Notes under the pieces: generated by a model
What the model was told of the DNA's origin: nothing
Databases searched by the model: none
What the model saw: the letters and a program-made list of their open reading frames with translations, nothing else
Program-made: the position numbers and the translations under genes
From: Nannochloropsis salina CCMP1776
Lineage: Eukaryota > Sar > Eustigmatophyceae > Eustigmatales > Monodopsidaceae
NCBI GenBank assembly: GCA_004565275.1
Contig: SDOX01000009.1
Location: forward strand, 520,007 to 584,006
Direction: 5' to 3'
DNA: 64,000 nt
In this document: positions 53,000 to 62,600 of the stretch, in pieces
Numbering within the stretch: the stretch's first letter is position 1
How the letters are laid out: each line of letters opens with the position of its first letter

Positions 53000-54091
53000 C
53001 TACCGCCCCTTGATCCCTTCGCCCGATGTAAATCGGTCGACAAACCTGACTACATCATCCTTGAACTCCCCTTTCCACGTGGGCACGAAATGCCCCCCTC
53101 CATGCTCATGCAATGTGATCCACCCCTCCTCCGCCTCGGCCCAACACGCCATCAGCTCCCTGGTCCGCGTCAGTGGCACCAGTTGGTCCGCCGCGCCCCC
53201 CACGAACATCGTGGGGAGCCTGGGCGCACCCTCCCTCACGCCCTGTCCCACTGCCTCGTCCCGGGGGAAGAAACCGCCCACCAAGATCGCAAACTTTGGC
53301 AGGCTTACCCCCTCCTTCTGCCCTTTTCCCTCCCTTTCGTCTCTTTGCAGGGCCGCGAGGAGAATCGCCGCCGCCGTCGCTCCTTGCGAGAATGCCAAGA
53401 GACCGTCGGGCGCGTGCTCGGCCAGGGCCTGCTTGAGGAAGGGAATCGTCGTCTCCGCCACTCCCGTGTAGTGCAACGCTTTGCTAGGGCGAGGCTGCAG
53501 CGACCCCTCCGGCGTTTGGTCGGTCCACTGCCACCAGCTTCGTCCCCGAGGCACTTCATCCCCATCCCCCCCCCCCCCGTTTCCACGGCCTGGCTCTTCT
53601 TCCGGGACTTCTTGGTCCTCCCTCCTTCCCTCCTTCCCCTTCTCCCTCCCTCCCTCCTTCAACCCTCCCACCGCATTCAAAAGCTCCTCCGACGGGCGTG
53701 CCTGTGCGAGAAAGGGTGCGTCCAGGAAGACAAAGTCGGCCTTGGACTTGAGCCCCTTGCGAAGCGATCCGAGTTTTCCCCGGAAAATGGAGGCGGATTG
53801 GAGGTATCCGTGCAGACACAGGATTTTTAGCCTGCGAGACCCTTGGTTGGTGGAGGGTGCGGTGGAAGAAGCGGGGGTCAGGGGGGAGGAGGCGACGGGG
53901 AAGGCAGCAGACATGCAGACGCGGCTATCGGATGGGACCGAGCTGACGATGACGCTGGGTGAGGACGAGGCCGTGGGGGCTGGAGAGACGAAGAATGCTC
54001 TGACAGCGGACGCAAGGGGCGAGAGGGCCGAAGAGAAGGCGAGGGACGCAGAGAGGAAGCAGAAGGGTACGACGGCCTTCCGTTCGGGCAT
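53000..54091 (-). CDS. FSH1/OVCA2-type serine hydrolase with a possible plastid presequence
   Basis: 363 residues from the ATG at 54091; a further in-frame ATG at 54208 adds a Pro-rich leader. The alpha/beta-hydrolase core begins RRLKILCLHGYLQSASIFRGKLGSLRK, typical of FSH1, with a DFVFLDAPF strand. The nucleophile elbow is LLAFSQGATAAAIL (Ser in GFSQG-like context), and the catalytic Asp/His region is VGGAADQLVPLTRT and LHEHGGGHFVPTW. The family (yeast FSH1-3, human OVCA2) has poorly defined esterase activity. The N-terminus has a hydrophobic core (PFCFLSASLAFSSALSPLASA) followed by VRAFFVSPAP, compatible with a heterokont signal-plus-transit sequence (Ala/Phe junction). A low-complexity insert (GGREKGKEGRREDQEVPEEEPG) separates the first two core strands. 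Confidence 0.85.
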   Translation of the reverse strand: MPERKAVVPFCFLSASLAFSSALSPLASAVRAFFVSPAPTASSSPSVIVSSVPSDSRVCMSAAFPVASSPLTPASSTAPSTNQGSRRLKILCLHGYLQSASIFRGKLGSLRKGLKSKADFVFLDAPFLAQARPSEELLNAVGGLKEGGREKGKEGRREDQEVPEEEPGRGNGGGGDGDEVPRGRSWWQWTDQTPEGSLQPRPSKALHYTGVAETTIPFLKQALAEHAPDGLLAFSQGATAAAILLAALQRDEREGKGQKEGVSLPKFAILVGGFFPRDEAVGQGVREGAPRLPTMFVGGAADQLVPLTRTRELMACWAEAEEGWITLHEHGGGHFVPTWKGEFKDDVVRFVDRFTSGEGIKGR

Positions 54092-54506
54092 ACAGGGCCT
54101 GGCCGGGGGGGGGGGGAGGGGTGCACTGGCGTGAATGCGAGGATGTGAAAGCAATGTGTGCGCAGGAGACGTCCAGGAAGGGTCTGGCCTCGCTCGGTCT
54201 CGATGCATGGAACCGCCCTCTCACTGACTTCTTTGAGCGCCGCGTCCCAATTCCTGGCAGTTCTTTGACGCGCATGGACCCTGCGATCCTCAGCACTTCC
54301 CGCACGCCACGTGGGGCTAGCTTCACGCCACGTGAGGCTAGCTTCATCGCTGGTACTCAACAATCCTGGCATTCCAATTAGCAATTTGTCACACTCTCCT
54401 ATCTTAAACATTTCTTCACACGCATGTCAACCCCCAGCACGGCCAGTTACATACAAGCATTCGTCCATCAAGAGACCTGCCCCTGCGTCGAACCCGCTCC
54501 GTCCCC
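54092..54506. promoter_or_regulatory. 5' region of the hydrolase gene and 3' end of the GCIP-like gene
   Basis: About 415 bp between two - strand genes. Contains the duplicated CACGTG element listed separately. Confidence 0.4.
54303..54344. promoter_or_regulatory. Tandem 21-bp repeat, each copy with a CACGTG (G-box/E-box)
   Basis: Two adjacent 21-bp units, 54303-54323 and 54324-54344, differ at one base; each reads CACGCCACGTGRGGCTAGCTT and holds the palindromic CACGTG core. They lie about 210-250 bp upstream of the chosen hydrolase start. CACGTG is a known binding core for bHLH/bZIP factors; regulatory use here is inferred from the position and duplication. Confidence 0.5.
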
Positions 54507-56320
54507 CTATCCACCGCCCTCCCCCCCGCCCTCCCCCCCGCCCTCCCCTTCGCCCTCCGTCTCCTCGGCCAGGCCCACGGCCACTGTGGCCATCGCATTC
54601 CTCGCAACCGCCTGACACCGGGTCACTGCCGGTGAGGCGGGAAATCGACCGAGAGCCGCCGTGGCATGCGCGACAGCGGCTCCCAGGGAGGCCAGCTGCG
54701 ACTGTAGCTCTTGTGGGGCCTGCCCTTGCCGTGGGTGGAGGAGGGTGTGTAACCCCTGGGTGAGCAAGCAAGACGTGGACCCGATCCGGCCACAGAGCGG
54801 CCTCCTGTTGCCAAAAAATCCCCCTCCACCTCCCTCCCTCCCCCTCCCTCCCTCCCTCCCTCCCTCCCTTCTTTGCAAGTACCTGAGGCGGATACAAGGC
54901 GTCGGCGGCGTTGACCACGGCCGCCGTCAGTCCTTGGCAGCTTTCTTCCAACTCTTTTATGTTCCCCATCCAACCACTCTCTCTTGCGTGTTGCCCTCCC
55001 TCCGCCTCTCCCTCCCCCCCCCCTTCCATCGCCACCTCCTCCACCGCCTCCAAGAATCCCTTCACCATCTCTCCGCAATGCCCGAGAGGGACCAGACACC
55101 GACTCAGATTCTCCTTCTCCCATTCTCTCATCGCGCCACCCCCGTTTCCCCCCCAAAAGGCCTCTTCCAGTTCCAAATCCGCCATCTCCCCTGCCAATCC
55201 TCCCTCCTCCCCCTCCTCCTCCTCATCGTCCTCTTCCTCGCTCTCCGTCCCAGCATCGTCCTCCGCCTCCGCCAGCATTTCCCGAAACTCCCTAAGCGTG
55301 TCCTTTACCGCCGATAGGTGCGTCAAGAAGGCTCGTCTGTATGCAACCCGGTTGCTCCGCGGCAGTTTTTTCAGCTCCTCGCACTGCTGCCAGACCACGC
55401 CCGTCTTTGGGGCCAGCTCATCCTTGACGCCCTCAGGAGATCGCAAGGGCCGAGGTGCAGAGAGAAGCCTGGAGTCGGGGGAGGCGATGTGCCGCAGGAG
55501 CTCCTCAATAGCTCGCAAAATGCTGCGCACTTGCTGGCAGTACAACTCCATGAGCGGGCCCCCGGCGCCTATCGCTGGGCCGACCAGAAGGGCCAAAGCG
55601 GCGAGAAGAGAGTCGCAGCTCTGGCGCATCTCGTCGCAGATGGACTTGATCCCCGGCCCGCTGGTGGTGGTGGTGAGCACGAGGCTAAATTTCGTGGCCG
55701 TGTCACGCACACGGTCTCCCGAATCCGTGAGAAGCTTCAAGGCATCTTGCAAAGCGGGGGAGGCTGTCCATTGCAGCGATGTGAGGGGGGCGGGAGGGAG
55801 GCTTGTCGTAGCTGCCTGTTCACACAGAGGGTAGAAGATGGTCGAGGAGTGAGTCCTCGCGTCCGAGAACGTGCTTGTCGTGCGGAGAGGTGGGGGAGAG
55901 CGAGGTGGGGAGGTATACGCCCCCCAGCGTCTGAGGGAGTGGTGGTCGTATCGCCCACTCACGTGCCCCAACAGTGGGGTTATGTATAGAACTATATTGT
56001 CCTTGCATGCGTGATGGCCGAGGAGGGAGCAAGGAGCCTTTGGGCACAGAGAAAGGAAAGGGATAGGGCGATCGAAGGAACATACGAAACAAACCCTGTC
56101 TGCAAGCCGCTACATTGGTCCGCTGAGCCACGATTCGTTATGGCATAAATGAATTTGAAAAAATTAAGGGAAAATCCCATACATTGGAGAGCAAAAAAAA
56201 TCGTAATCCCGAAAAGTGTCATAACAGGACATGGCATCTAAAAGAAGCACTTACCCGCAATTTGGAGAGGTGCCGCCCAAGGGCATCCAAGGTAACAAGC
56301 GGGAAACTTGCGGTCGCCAT
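54507..56320 (-). CDS. GCIP/CCNDBP1-like (cyclin-D1-binding protein 1 family)
   Basis: Three exons, 56320-56255, 55815-54883 and 54755-54507, give 415 residues; introns are 439 and 127 nt, all GT-AG and in phase 0. The protein is largely helical: LQDALKLLTDSGDRVRDTA, CDEMRQSCDSLLAALALLVG, RSILRAIEELLRHI, TGVVWQQCEELKKLPRSNRVAYRR, an acidic linker (EEEDDEEEEGEEGG), then CLVPLGHCGEMVKGFLEAVE and IKELEESCQGLTAAVVNAAD. This alternation and the VW-CEELKKLP block match the GCIP family (CCNDBP1, which binds cyclin D/HLH proteins). The last exon adds an Ala-rich helix and a Gly/Glu tail. The intron 2 sequence reads through in one frame, so a single long ORF is possible but ends in low-complexity sequence. 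Function in algae is unknown. Confidence 0.75.
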
Positions 56321-56689
56321 GCTGTACGTGTGATCAGGTGACAAATAACATGTAGGTGAGGAAAGGTCGCAGTGTGGGTGAACGCCTGAGGAAATGCGGG
56401 CAATCCTCTGTTTCTTCCCCTCGAAGGGGATCAAGCGCTGTTTCTTCTCGCCGGGAGAGAGAACTCTTGTCTGCGAGAGAGGCACTAGTAGCACACCACC
56501 ACACCGACACTTGTGTTCTTTGTGCGGCCCGCTCGACCCAGCTGTGTACCCACATGCAGCAATTGTTTTGAAGTAGGAGTGCGGATGCTGCCGCATATGT
56601 GAGCCTGAAGGCGTGTTTTGTCTTGATTGAAACCGCCGGATGAAATTGACTCCTTGCACTGCCTTTTGGGCTCATCCCCGGAACAGAAC
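56321..56689. promoter_or_regulatory. Divergent intergenic region (GCIP-like / RING-H2 gene)
   Basis: About 370 bp between opposite start codons, expected to contain both promoters; no motif named. Confidence 0.4.
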
Positions 56690-58703
56690 ATGATGGAGGA
56701 AAATCCGTCCATGGCAAATGGTGGGATTCACCCCACCACACCCACGCGTCGACCGTATCGAAGGGCGCGAGCAGCGCATTTCCTACCGGCGTCGGATGGC
56801 GAGATGCTTTACGGCAGTGACAGAGGCATTGGGAGGGCGGAACAGCGAGGACGCCGGCGTCAAGTGCAGGGGGTGGGAAACGAAAGGGAGGAAGAGGACG
56901 AGGAAATGGTGGGCGACGTGGAATGGTTACTTGACACCAGGAGATGGACACCAATAGGCGCGGAGATAGATTATACTGCCTTTCATCGACTGAGTTTCCG
57001 AGACAAGGTGAGCGAGGTGGGGGAATGCAAGGACTACGAGGGGGGGGGCGGAAAGGTCGTCGCAAGCGGGGCTTCTTTTCCTCTACGCCTGCACGTTCCT
57101 GTCCACTGTTCTAGTTTTTGCGTGAAATTGCAGGCGATAAAGCTGGATTGTCGTGTTGCGGTTGTCTTTCCCCAATGTCTTTTTATCGTACCACCCCGCT
57201 CCACCCTACCCTGGGGGTCGCCCGTAGTGTGTCACCCGGGGGCCCTCTAAAAAACGAGGGTACAGCGTAGTTTCTCAAACGTCGAATCATTCGGTCTTAA
57301 TGAAGTGTTGACATAGTCCCAGGTCCCCCGATGCTATGCCAACGCCTCCACCACGGAGCAACCACGCCCCCGCCCCACCTCCTCCGCGCGATGCGCTTCC
57401 TCACCAACCCATTCTCCTCTTTCCTCCCTGCCCTACAGCTCCGCACTTTGGTCTGGGTCCACAAGACACGCCTCCTGGGCCGCTACAAAATCTTCCACAA
57501 TTATATCGAGCGCTGCCCCTGCCGACCCTGCTCTCCTCTCAGTCGCTCCTACGCCCGTTCCTACTCGCGCGCTCTGACCAGCATCGGGCCTCGACCATGC
57601 CTCAGGGCGCCACTCTCCCTCTTGGGTCTTCAGGGACTCTTTATCCGGACCCCTCCTTCCGCCGACGCCTGGAGGTCAGCGGCGGACATTTTGGACGGAG
57701 GCGGGGGGGAAGGGCGGGGGGGGGGAGGGGCGGAGACGACAGATCGAACGCTTACCTTGTAGAGATTTTCCGGCTCCAACCTTACGCGGCGGCGGCCTAC
57801 CTGCGGGCGCTGCTGTACTGTTGGATTGGTGGCGTCATGCTTCAACTTGAAGCAGCCGCCTCTTTTGGCTCGGGCGGGGACACCTTTTACGAACGCACCG
57901 CCTGGCATTGGCTGTGTCTGCAGCTAGTCTTGCAGTTGTTGCAAGCCCCGGCTCGAATCAAGCTCTGGCGGCGGCTGGTGCGCGTCTCCCACGCCCCCGA
58001 GGCCGACCAGGCGGCCGAACAGATTCGGCGATTGGTTCGAAGCCATTTATGGATGTGCAGCCAGGCCTTGGGCACGCTTTTCCACGTGGTGGCCGCCTTC
58101 GGGCCCTTGTTTTTGTACATGCTGGCGCCCGCCAGCCCCGTCCGCCGGAGCGTCCTGGCCGCCTGTTGTGGGAATCTGCTTGTGTTCATTGTCCGCTCCG
58201 CCTTGACGTTTCTCGTCGTGCACTCCATCATGGAGGCCCGAAACAGCAACGAAGGGGGAGACGGGGGGAGAGAAGGGCCAAGAAAGGGGCTGAGACGGGG
58301 GTTGTCCCGGAACAGTCTGGCCAAGCTGCGTCGGCGAGACTCGAATGCAGAGGACGTGATGGGTGCGAACCACTGCGCCATCTGCCTCGCCTTTTTCCAG
58401 GAAGGGGAAACTCTCTTGTGTTTGCCCTGCCATGAGCGCCACGTGTACCACACAGGCTGCATCGAGAGATGGCTTAAGAAGAACAGATCTTGCCCCTTGT
58501 GCATGGCCGACATCACCTCTCCTGCACTGGTAGCGGCGCTGGCAGCGGTAGCAGCGGAGGTGAATGTCGTGAAAGGGGGCGGGCAGGAGCAAGAAGAAAG
58601 CGGTGAGGCATTGGCAGGACGGCAAGGGGAAGGCGGCGAGGCATTGGCAGGACGGCAAGGAGGTGGAGTAGGCGGGCATGTACAGGAAGAGCTGCAAGCT
58701 TGA
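56690..58703 (+). CDS. Multi-span RING-H2 E3 ubiquitin ligase
   Basis: Proposed exons 56690-57007 and 57543-58703 (492 residues). The first ends FHRLSFRDK at a GTGAGC donor; the second starts after a strong CTCTCCTCTCAG acceptor in the matching phase. Several other acceptors are possible, so the join is uncertain. The last exon is firm: four hydrophobic segments (around YLRALLYCWIGGVML, WHWLCLQLVLQLL, ALGTLFHVVAAFGPLFLYML, NLLVFIVRSALTFLVV), then a RING-H2 finger CAICLAFFQEGETLLCLPC with HVYHTGCIERWL and CPLC. Membrane-anchored RING-H2 ligases of this kind act at ER, Golgi or plasma membrane; the target is unknown. The C-terminus has two 11-residue repeats (GEALAGRQGEG). Confidence 0.7.
58602..58667 (+). 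repeat. 33-bp tandem duplication in the RING-H2 coding region
   Basis: Two near-identical 33-bp units (starting 58602 and 58635) encode GEALAGRQGEG and GEALAGRQGGG. Confidence 0.8.
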
Positions 58704-59641
58704 TATGGAAAGATTCCAGATTTTGCGGTGGTTGTTAAAGGCGACGGCCGAGAGCGAATTTATGCGCGTGCGCACATTTTGTCCATTTTTGACATGTTGT
58801 ACAAGATCCGGTGGACTTCGAAAACGAGATAGGACGTGCAGTTTGATTGTAGGCGAAGGGATCACGGATGGGGAGGAGTATCCTTTAGGGTTTTTCAACA
58901 GAATAGAACGAAATGCTTTTTCATCCACTCCAACTCTTCGTGAGAGTTGTTCATTTTCTGATTTTTTTTCCCCTAGGCAAGACCTGGTTGAATTCTCCAA
59001 ATCTTTAATTTGATAATAGCATCCCTAGGACTTCCGCATTATTTTCCTCTCCATTTCTACGTCAGCAACGCTACAAGAAATCGGAGGGTGAGGTACGTAT
59101 GTCGAACTTCACAATACACTTTCTCGACCTGCCAGCGTGATCTCACGGTGTGATGTTCTTGTTTGCCGATCCGGACTGGTGCTTGCCGCGCTTTTGGGTT
59201 TTTGTTTCCATAGGCCGGGGCCTGTATCGGCCCATTGAAGGGGGTGCGCTCGATTCTATACGTTGACTAGCGCACAGTGAAAAATTGTCTGCGAATTAAC
59301 AAGCCATTTTTTCACGCATTTCGTCACATATTTTGTAAAGCCCTTTATTTTCCTAATAAGTAAAGGGTGGATGAATGGAAGAACACATGCTTGCAATGGC
59401 GGGCATGTGCTGACCATTCATCGACAACCACGGAAGGGATGACCAGGGTGGGCGGGGAGGAGGTAAAGAGGATACCGTACTGCGTTTCAACAAGTCATCT
59501 TTTGACTACCCGCGCTCCTTTTATCATTTTATGAAGCGCACCGAAAGGAATGCAAATTGTTGGAGGAGTCGCGTTTGATTCCACATCCATCTAAACCTCC
59601 CGCGTTTATTGAGACAGGACATAGCGAGAAGGGATCATCAA
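58704..59641. other. Intergenic region upstream of the DDT-PHD gene
   Basis: About 940 bp, AT-rich; both neighbours on +. No gene, RNA or repeat recognised. Confidence 0.4.
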
Positions 59642-62600
59642 ATGGAAGCCGATTGTGAAGGTGTGTGTGCAGCAAGTACTTTGTATCGTTCCTTGACTGA
59701 CAATTTATTACTTGTAACTAATGTAAATAAAAGCAGACGGCGAGCAAACCTCCCAACTACACTCCGTGGACGATTTAAGAGGTAAGTGCATTTCAGAAGA
59801 ACTTAAGCAGCTCCTGTCCTGGTCATTACCCAAACAAAAGGGCGTGCAACCAACATTCAGATTCCTTCTTATCGCGGCAGACACAGCTTTCTCGACTCAG
59901 CGCTCACTAGTGCACAGTCCCACTGGTGGGAACGATGCTACCAGCGTTGTAAACCTATCGGAATACCCAGAGCCACGACAGCTCAGGCCAAGTTCCTGTA
60001 AAAATGTCAAGACGGACGGCAGTGGAGGCGACGACTCCTGCTCGGGACACGCCAGTGAGAGGTTCGTGATGCTACCTGTAAGCCTGTCAGAACCCGCGGC
60101 TTCGTCTACCATGGCCCCAGTGCGCGAGTCTTTCCTGCACGTAGAGGGCAGTCCGGGAGGGAGCACTGGGCCCGTGTGCGAGACCTTGAATCCTCACCCG
60201 CCGTCCCCAGCACTCCCGATTGTGCCGGAAGGGCCGCCATCACCACCGCGTATTAAGGTGTCATCCGACACGGCGTCACAGCCCGCACCACCTCTATTCG
60301 ATTGTCCGATGGGATCGTGCACTTCTTCCTCTCCCTCGGCTCTATCCTGCCCTGCCAATGCCAAAGCGTCGACGGTCCTGGGCCCACCTTCGCCCTCAAC
60401 TTCTCCTCCGTCTTTCCCGCGGGTACTCTCTTTGGAAAATGCCCCTGGAATATCGAGCGGGAAGGCTCCAGTGATGGGAAGCTCTTCGCGTCTCAGCAGC
60501 AACGACCCCGAGGGCGACAGGAGCCCCGACAATGTCGCTTCCCTCCCCCCTCCTTCCAAGGTCTCCCGCGAATCTGCATTGGTGCCTGCTGGTACTGCGG
60601 GACACGCCCTCCCCCTGGATTTTCCCTGCGACGAGACGGACTGCTCCCTCGTCGCCCGGGCCCTGGGCTGCTACACCTGCCTGAGGACCCTGTCGTGCTT
60701 CCTGGCCCTTTCCCCCTTCCCTGCCCTCGCCCTCCTTCGAGGCCTGTGCTCCCCGCAACGCTCTCCCTTGCTGGACGAGATCCATGTGCAGCTGTTGCGC
60801 GTCCTAGCAAAGGGGTATCGCGGAGTGGGGGGCACTGGCAAGCTCTATACTCCTCGGGGTCGGTGCCGCGCCTGGGCCTATCTGGACAGAACGAATTGGC
60901 CGGTCTATTTCCACCTCTATCTCAAGGCGAGGCAGGACCTTTCCTGGGCAAGCTGGGGGGAGGAGGCGGAGGCCTTGGCGCAGGCGTGGGACGAAGACGT
61001 GGAGGCGGTCGGGTGGGCCTTGAGCCTGGAAGTAGCCGCGGAGGAATGGGAGAGGACCCCGGTGAGGGTACGGGTGGGGATCCTAGAGTGGCTCTGCCAC
61101 CGCCTAGTGGACAGATCGGACGTATGTGCTTGGCTGGGCAGGCGAGGTCTGGCGCAGGACATGGAGGCGTTGGAACGCAGCAGGCACCCCGACGGGCACA
61201 TGGACGCGTGCGCCGTCTGCTCTCTGGGGGGGGACTTGGTGCTCTGCGACGGTTGCCCGGCCGTCTACCACCCGGACTGCGTGAACGAGAGAGCCTTCGC
61301 CTTGCCCACGACCTGGTTCTGCCCGGAGTGTCGGTTTCAGGACCCGGCTTACTACGGAGCGCGAGTTCCTGAATATTATTGCCGCGTGCGCGCGGGCAAG
61401 GGGCAGGGCGGGGCGGAGGGTGAGGGCGAGGAAGTATGGGGCATCCGGGTCATTCATGGGCTGGTCCTTCGACGCATTCTTTCAAGCTCGTGCAAGAATG
61501 TGCCTCGTCAAAACCTCCATCTCTTGACGCCCCAGCAGGCCTATCGTCTCCTTCGTCTACTTGGACCGGAGCGAGCTCTCCGATGGCCTTTCTCCCAGCT
61601 GCGACGCCCTCCCGGTCTTTTCCCTCCTCTAAACCCCCTTGATTTCCCTCCCGCATGCCCTTCTTCTTTCCCACACGCACCTTTTTCTCCGTCGACCTGT
61701 GTTGGAAATACCGGCTCACAGACTGCGACCCCTCCGTCTCTGCCAGTCACCCAATGCGAGGCCGAGGGCGGTAAGGAGCAAGGCGACGACGGATGGTCGT
61801 GGGAGCTCGTCTCCCTCTCCTTAGAACAGCCTCGCCCACGTCCACAGCTAGCAGACACTTTCCCCCCGAAACGTCAAGCAATAGGTAGTACACGCGCTCA
61901 ACCGACAGGAGTCCCGGAAGACTCGTGTTGTTCATGCAAGCAGCAGGGCAGGGCCTGGCAAGTCAAGAATGGTCAGCCGACTCATCAGGTACCTTGGAAG
62001 CGCCCTCGGGGTCGCCCACGGAAGCATCCTTTGCCATCCCAGCCGGTTGTGCGTATGAACCAAGAAGAGGGCTATAGTTGTCGTGGAGTCAGCCGCGACT
62101 CAGGGGCGGCTCCAAAGGCCCAGGAGGAGAGCGTCGTGGGAGTCACGTCTACGTGCCGAGATACAGGCGTTTGTTCAAGGCCCTTGCAACGCAAACGTAG
62201 GGCCTCCCCAAGAGAGAATTGTGCCGGAGAATCGCTAGAGGAGCTGTTGCAAAAACAGGAAGGCATGAAAGAGGAGCGGGAAGGAGGAGAAGGTGTTGCA
62301 TCACAGAATAATGCGGAGGAGGAGGAGCGCATGGGGGGCGGGATAATGGCGGGCGAGGTAGGAAATGAGAAACGAACACATATGCCCAATATCGGACCGG
62401 AGGCACCGATGGAAGAAGCCTCTGAATCTCCGAGACAAGGGATCGTGTCAAAACGGCAGAGGGTAAAACCTCGAATTAGGTATGGCTGCAACGAGGAGAA
62501 GGAATCCTCACCGGCGGTGGGAGCGAAGCCAATCATGAAGGGCGAGGGCTTAATGGGAGAGAGAGGAGTGGATGACATGGCAGAGGAGGGATTGAATGAT

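Noticed and set aside
54427-54755. Read-through C-terminus of the GCIP-like ORF past the second donor
   Set aside because: Low-complexity Gly/Arg sequence without helices, whereas splicing to 54755 gives a regular Ala/Leu/Gln helix.
60302-61372. A 356-codon + strand ORF
   Set aside because: It is a shadow of the DDT-PHD gene: the +1-shifted reading is Pro/Arg/Gly-rich with no domain, while the true frame holds DDT and PHD signatures.
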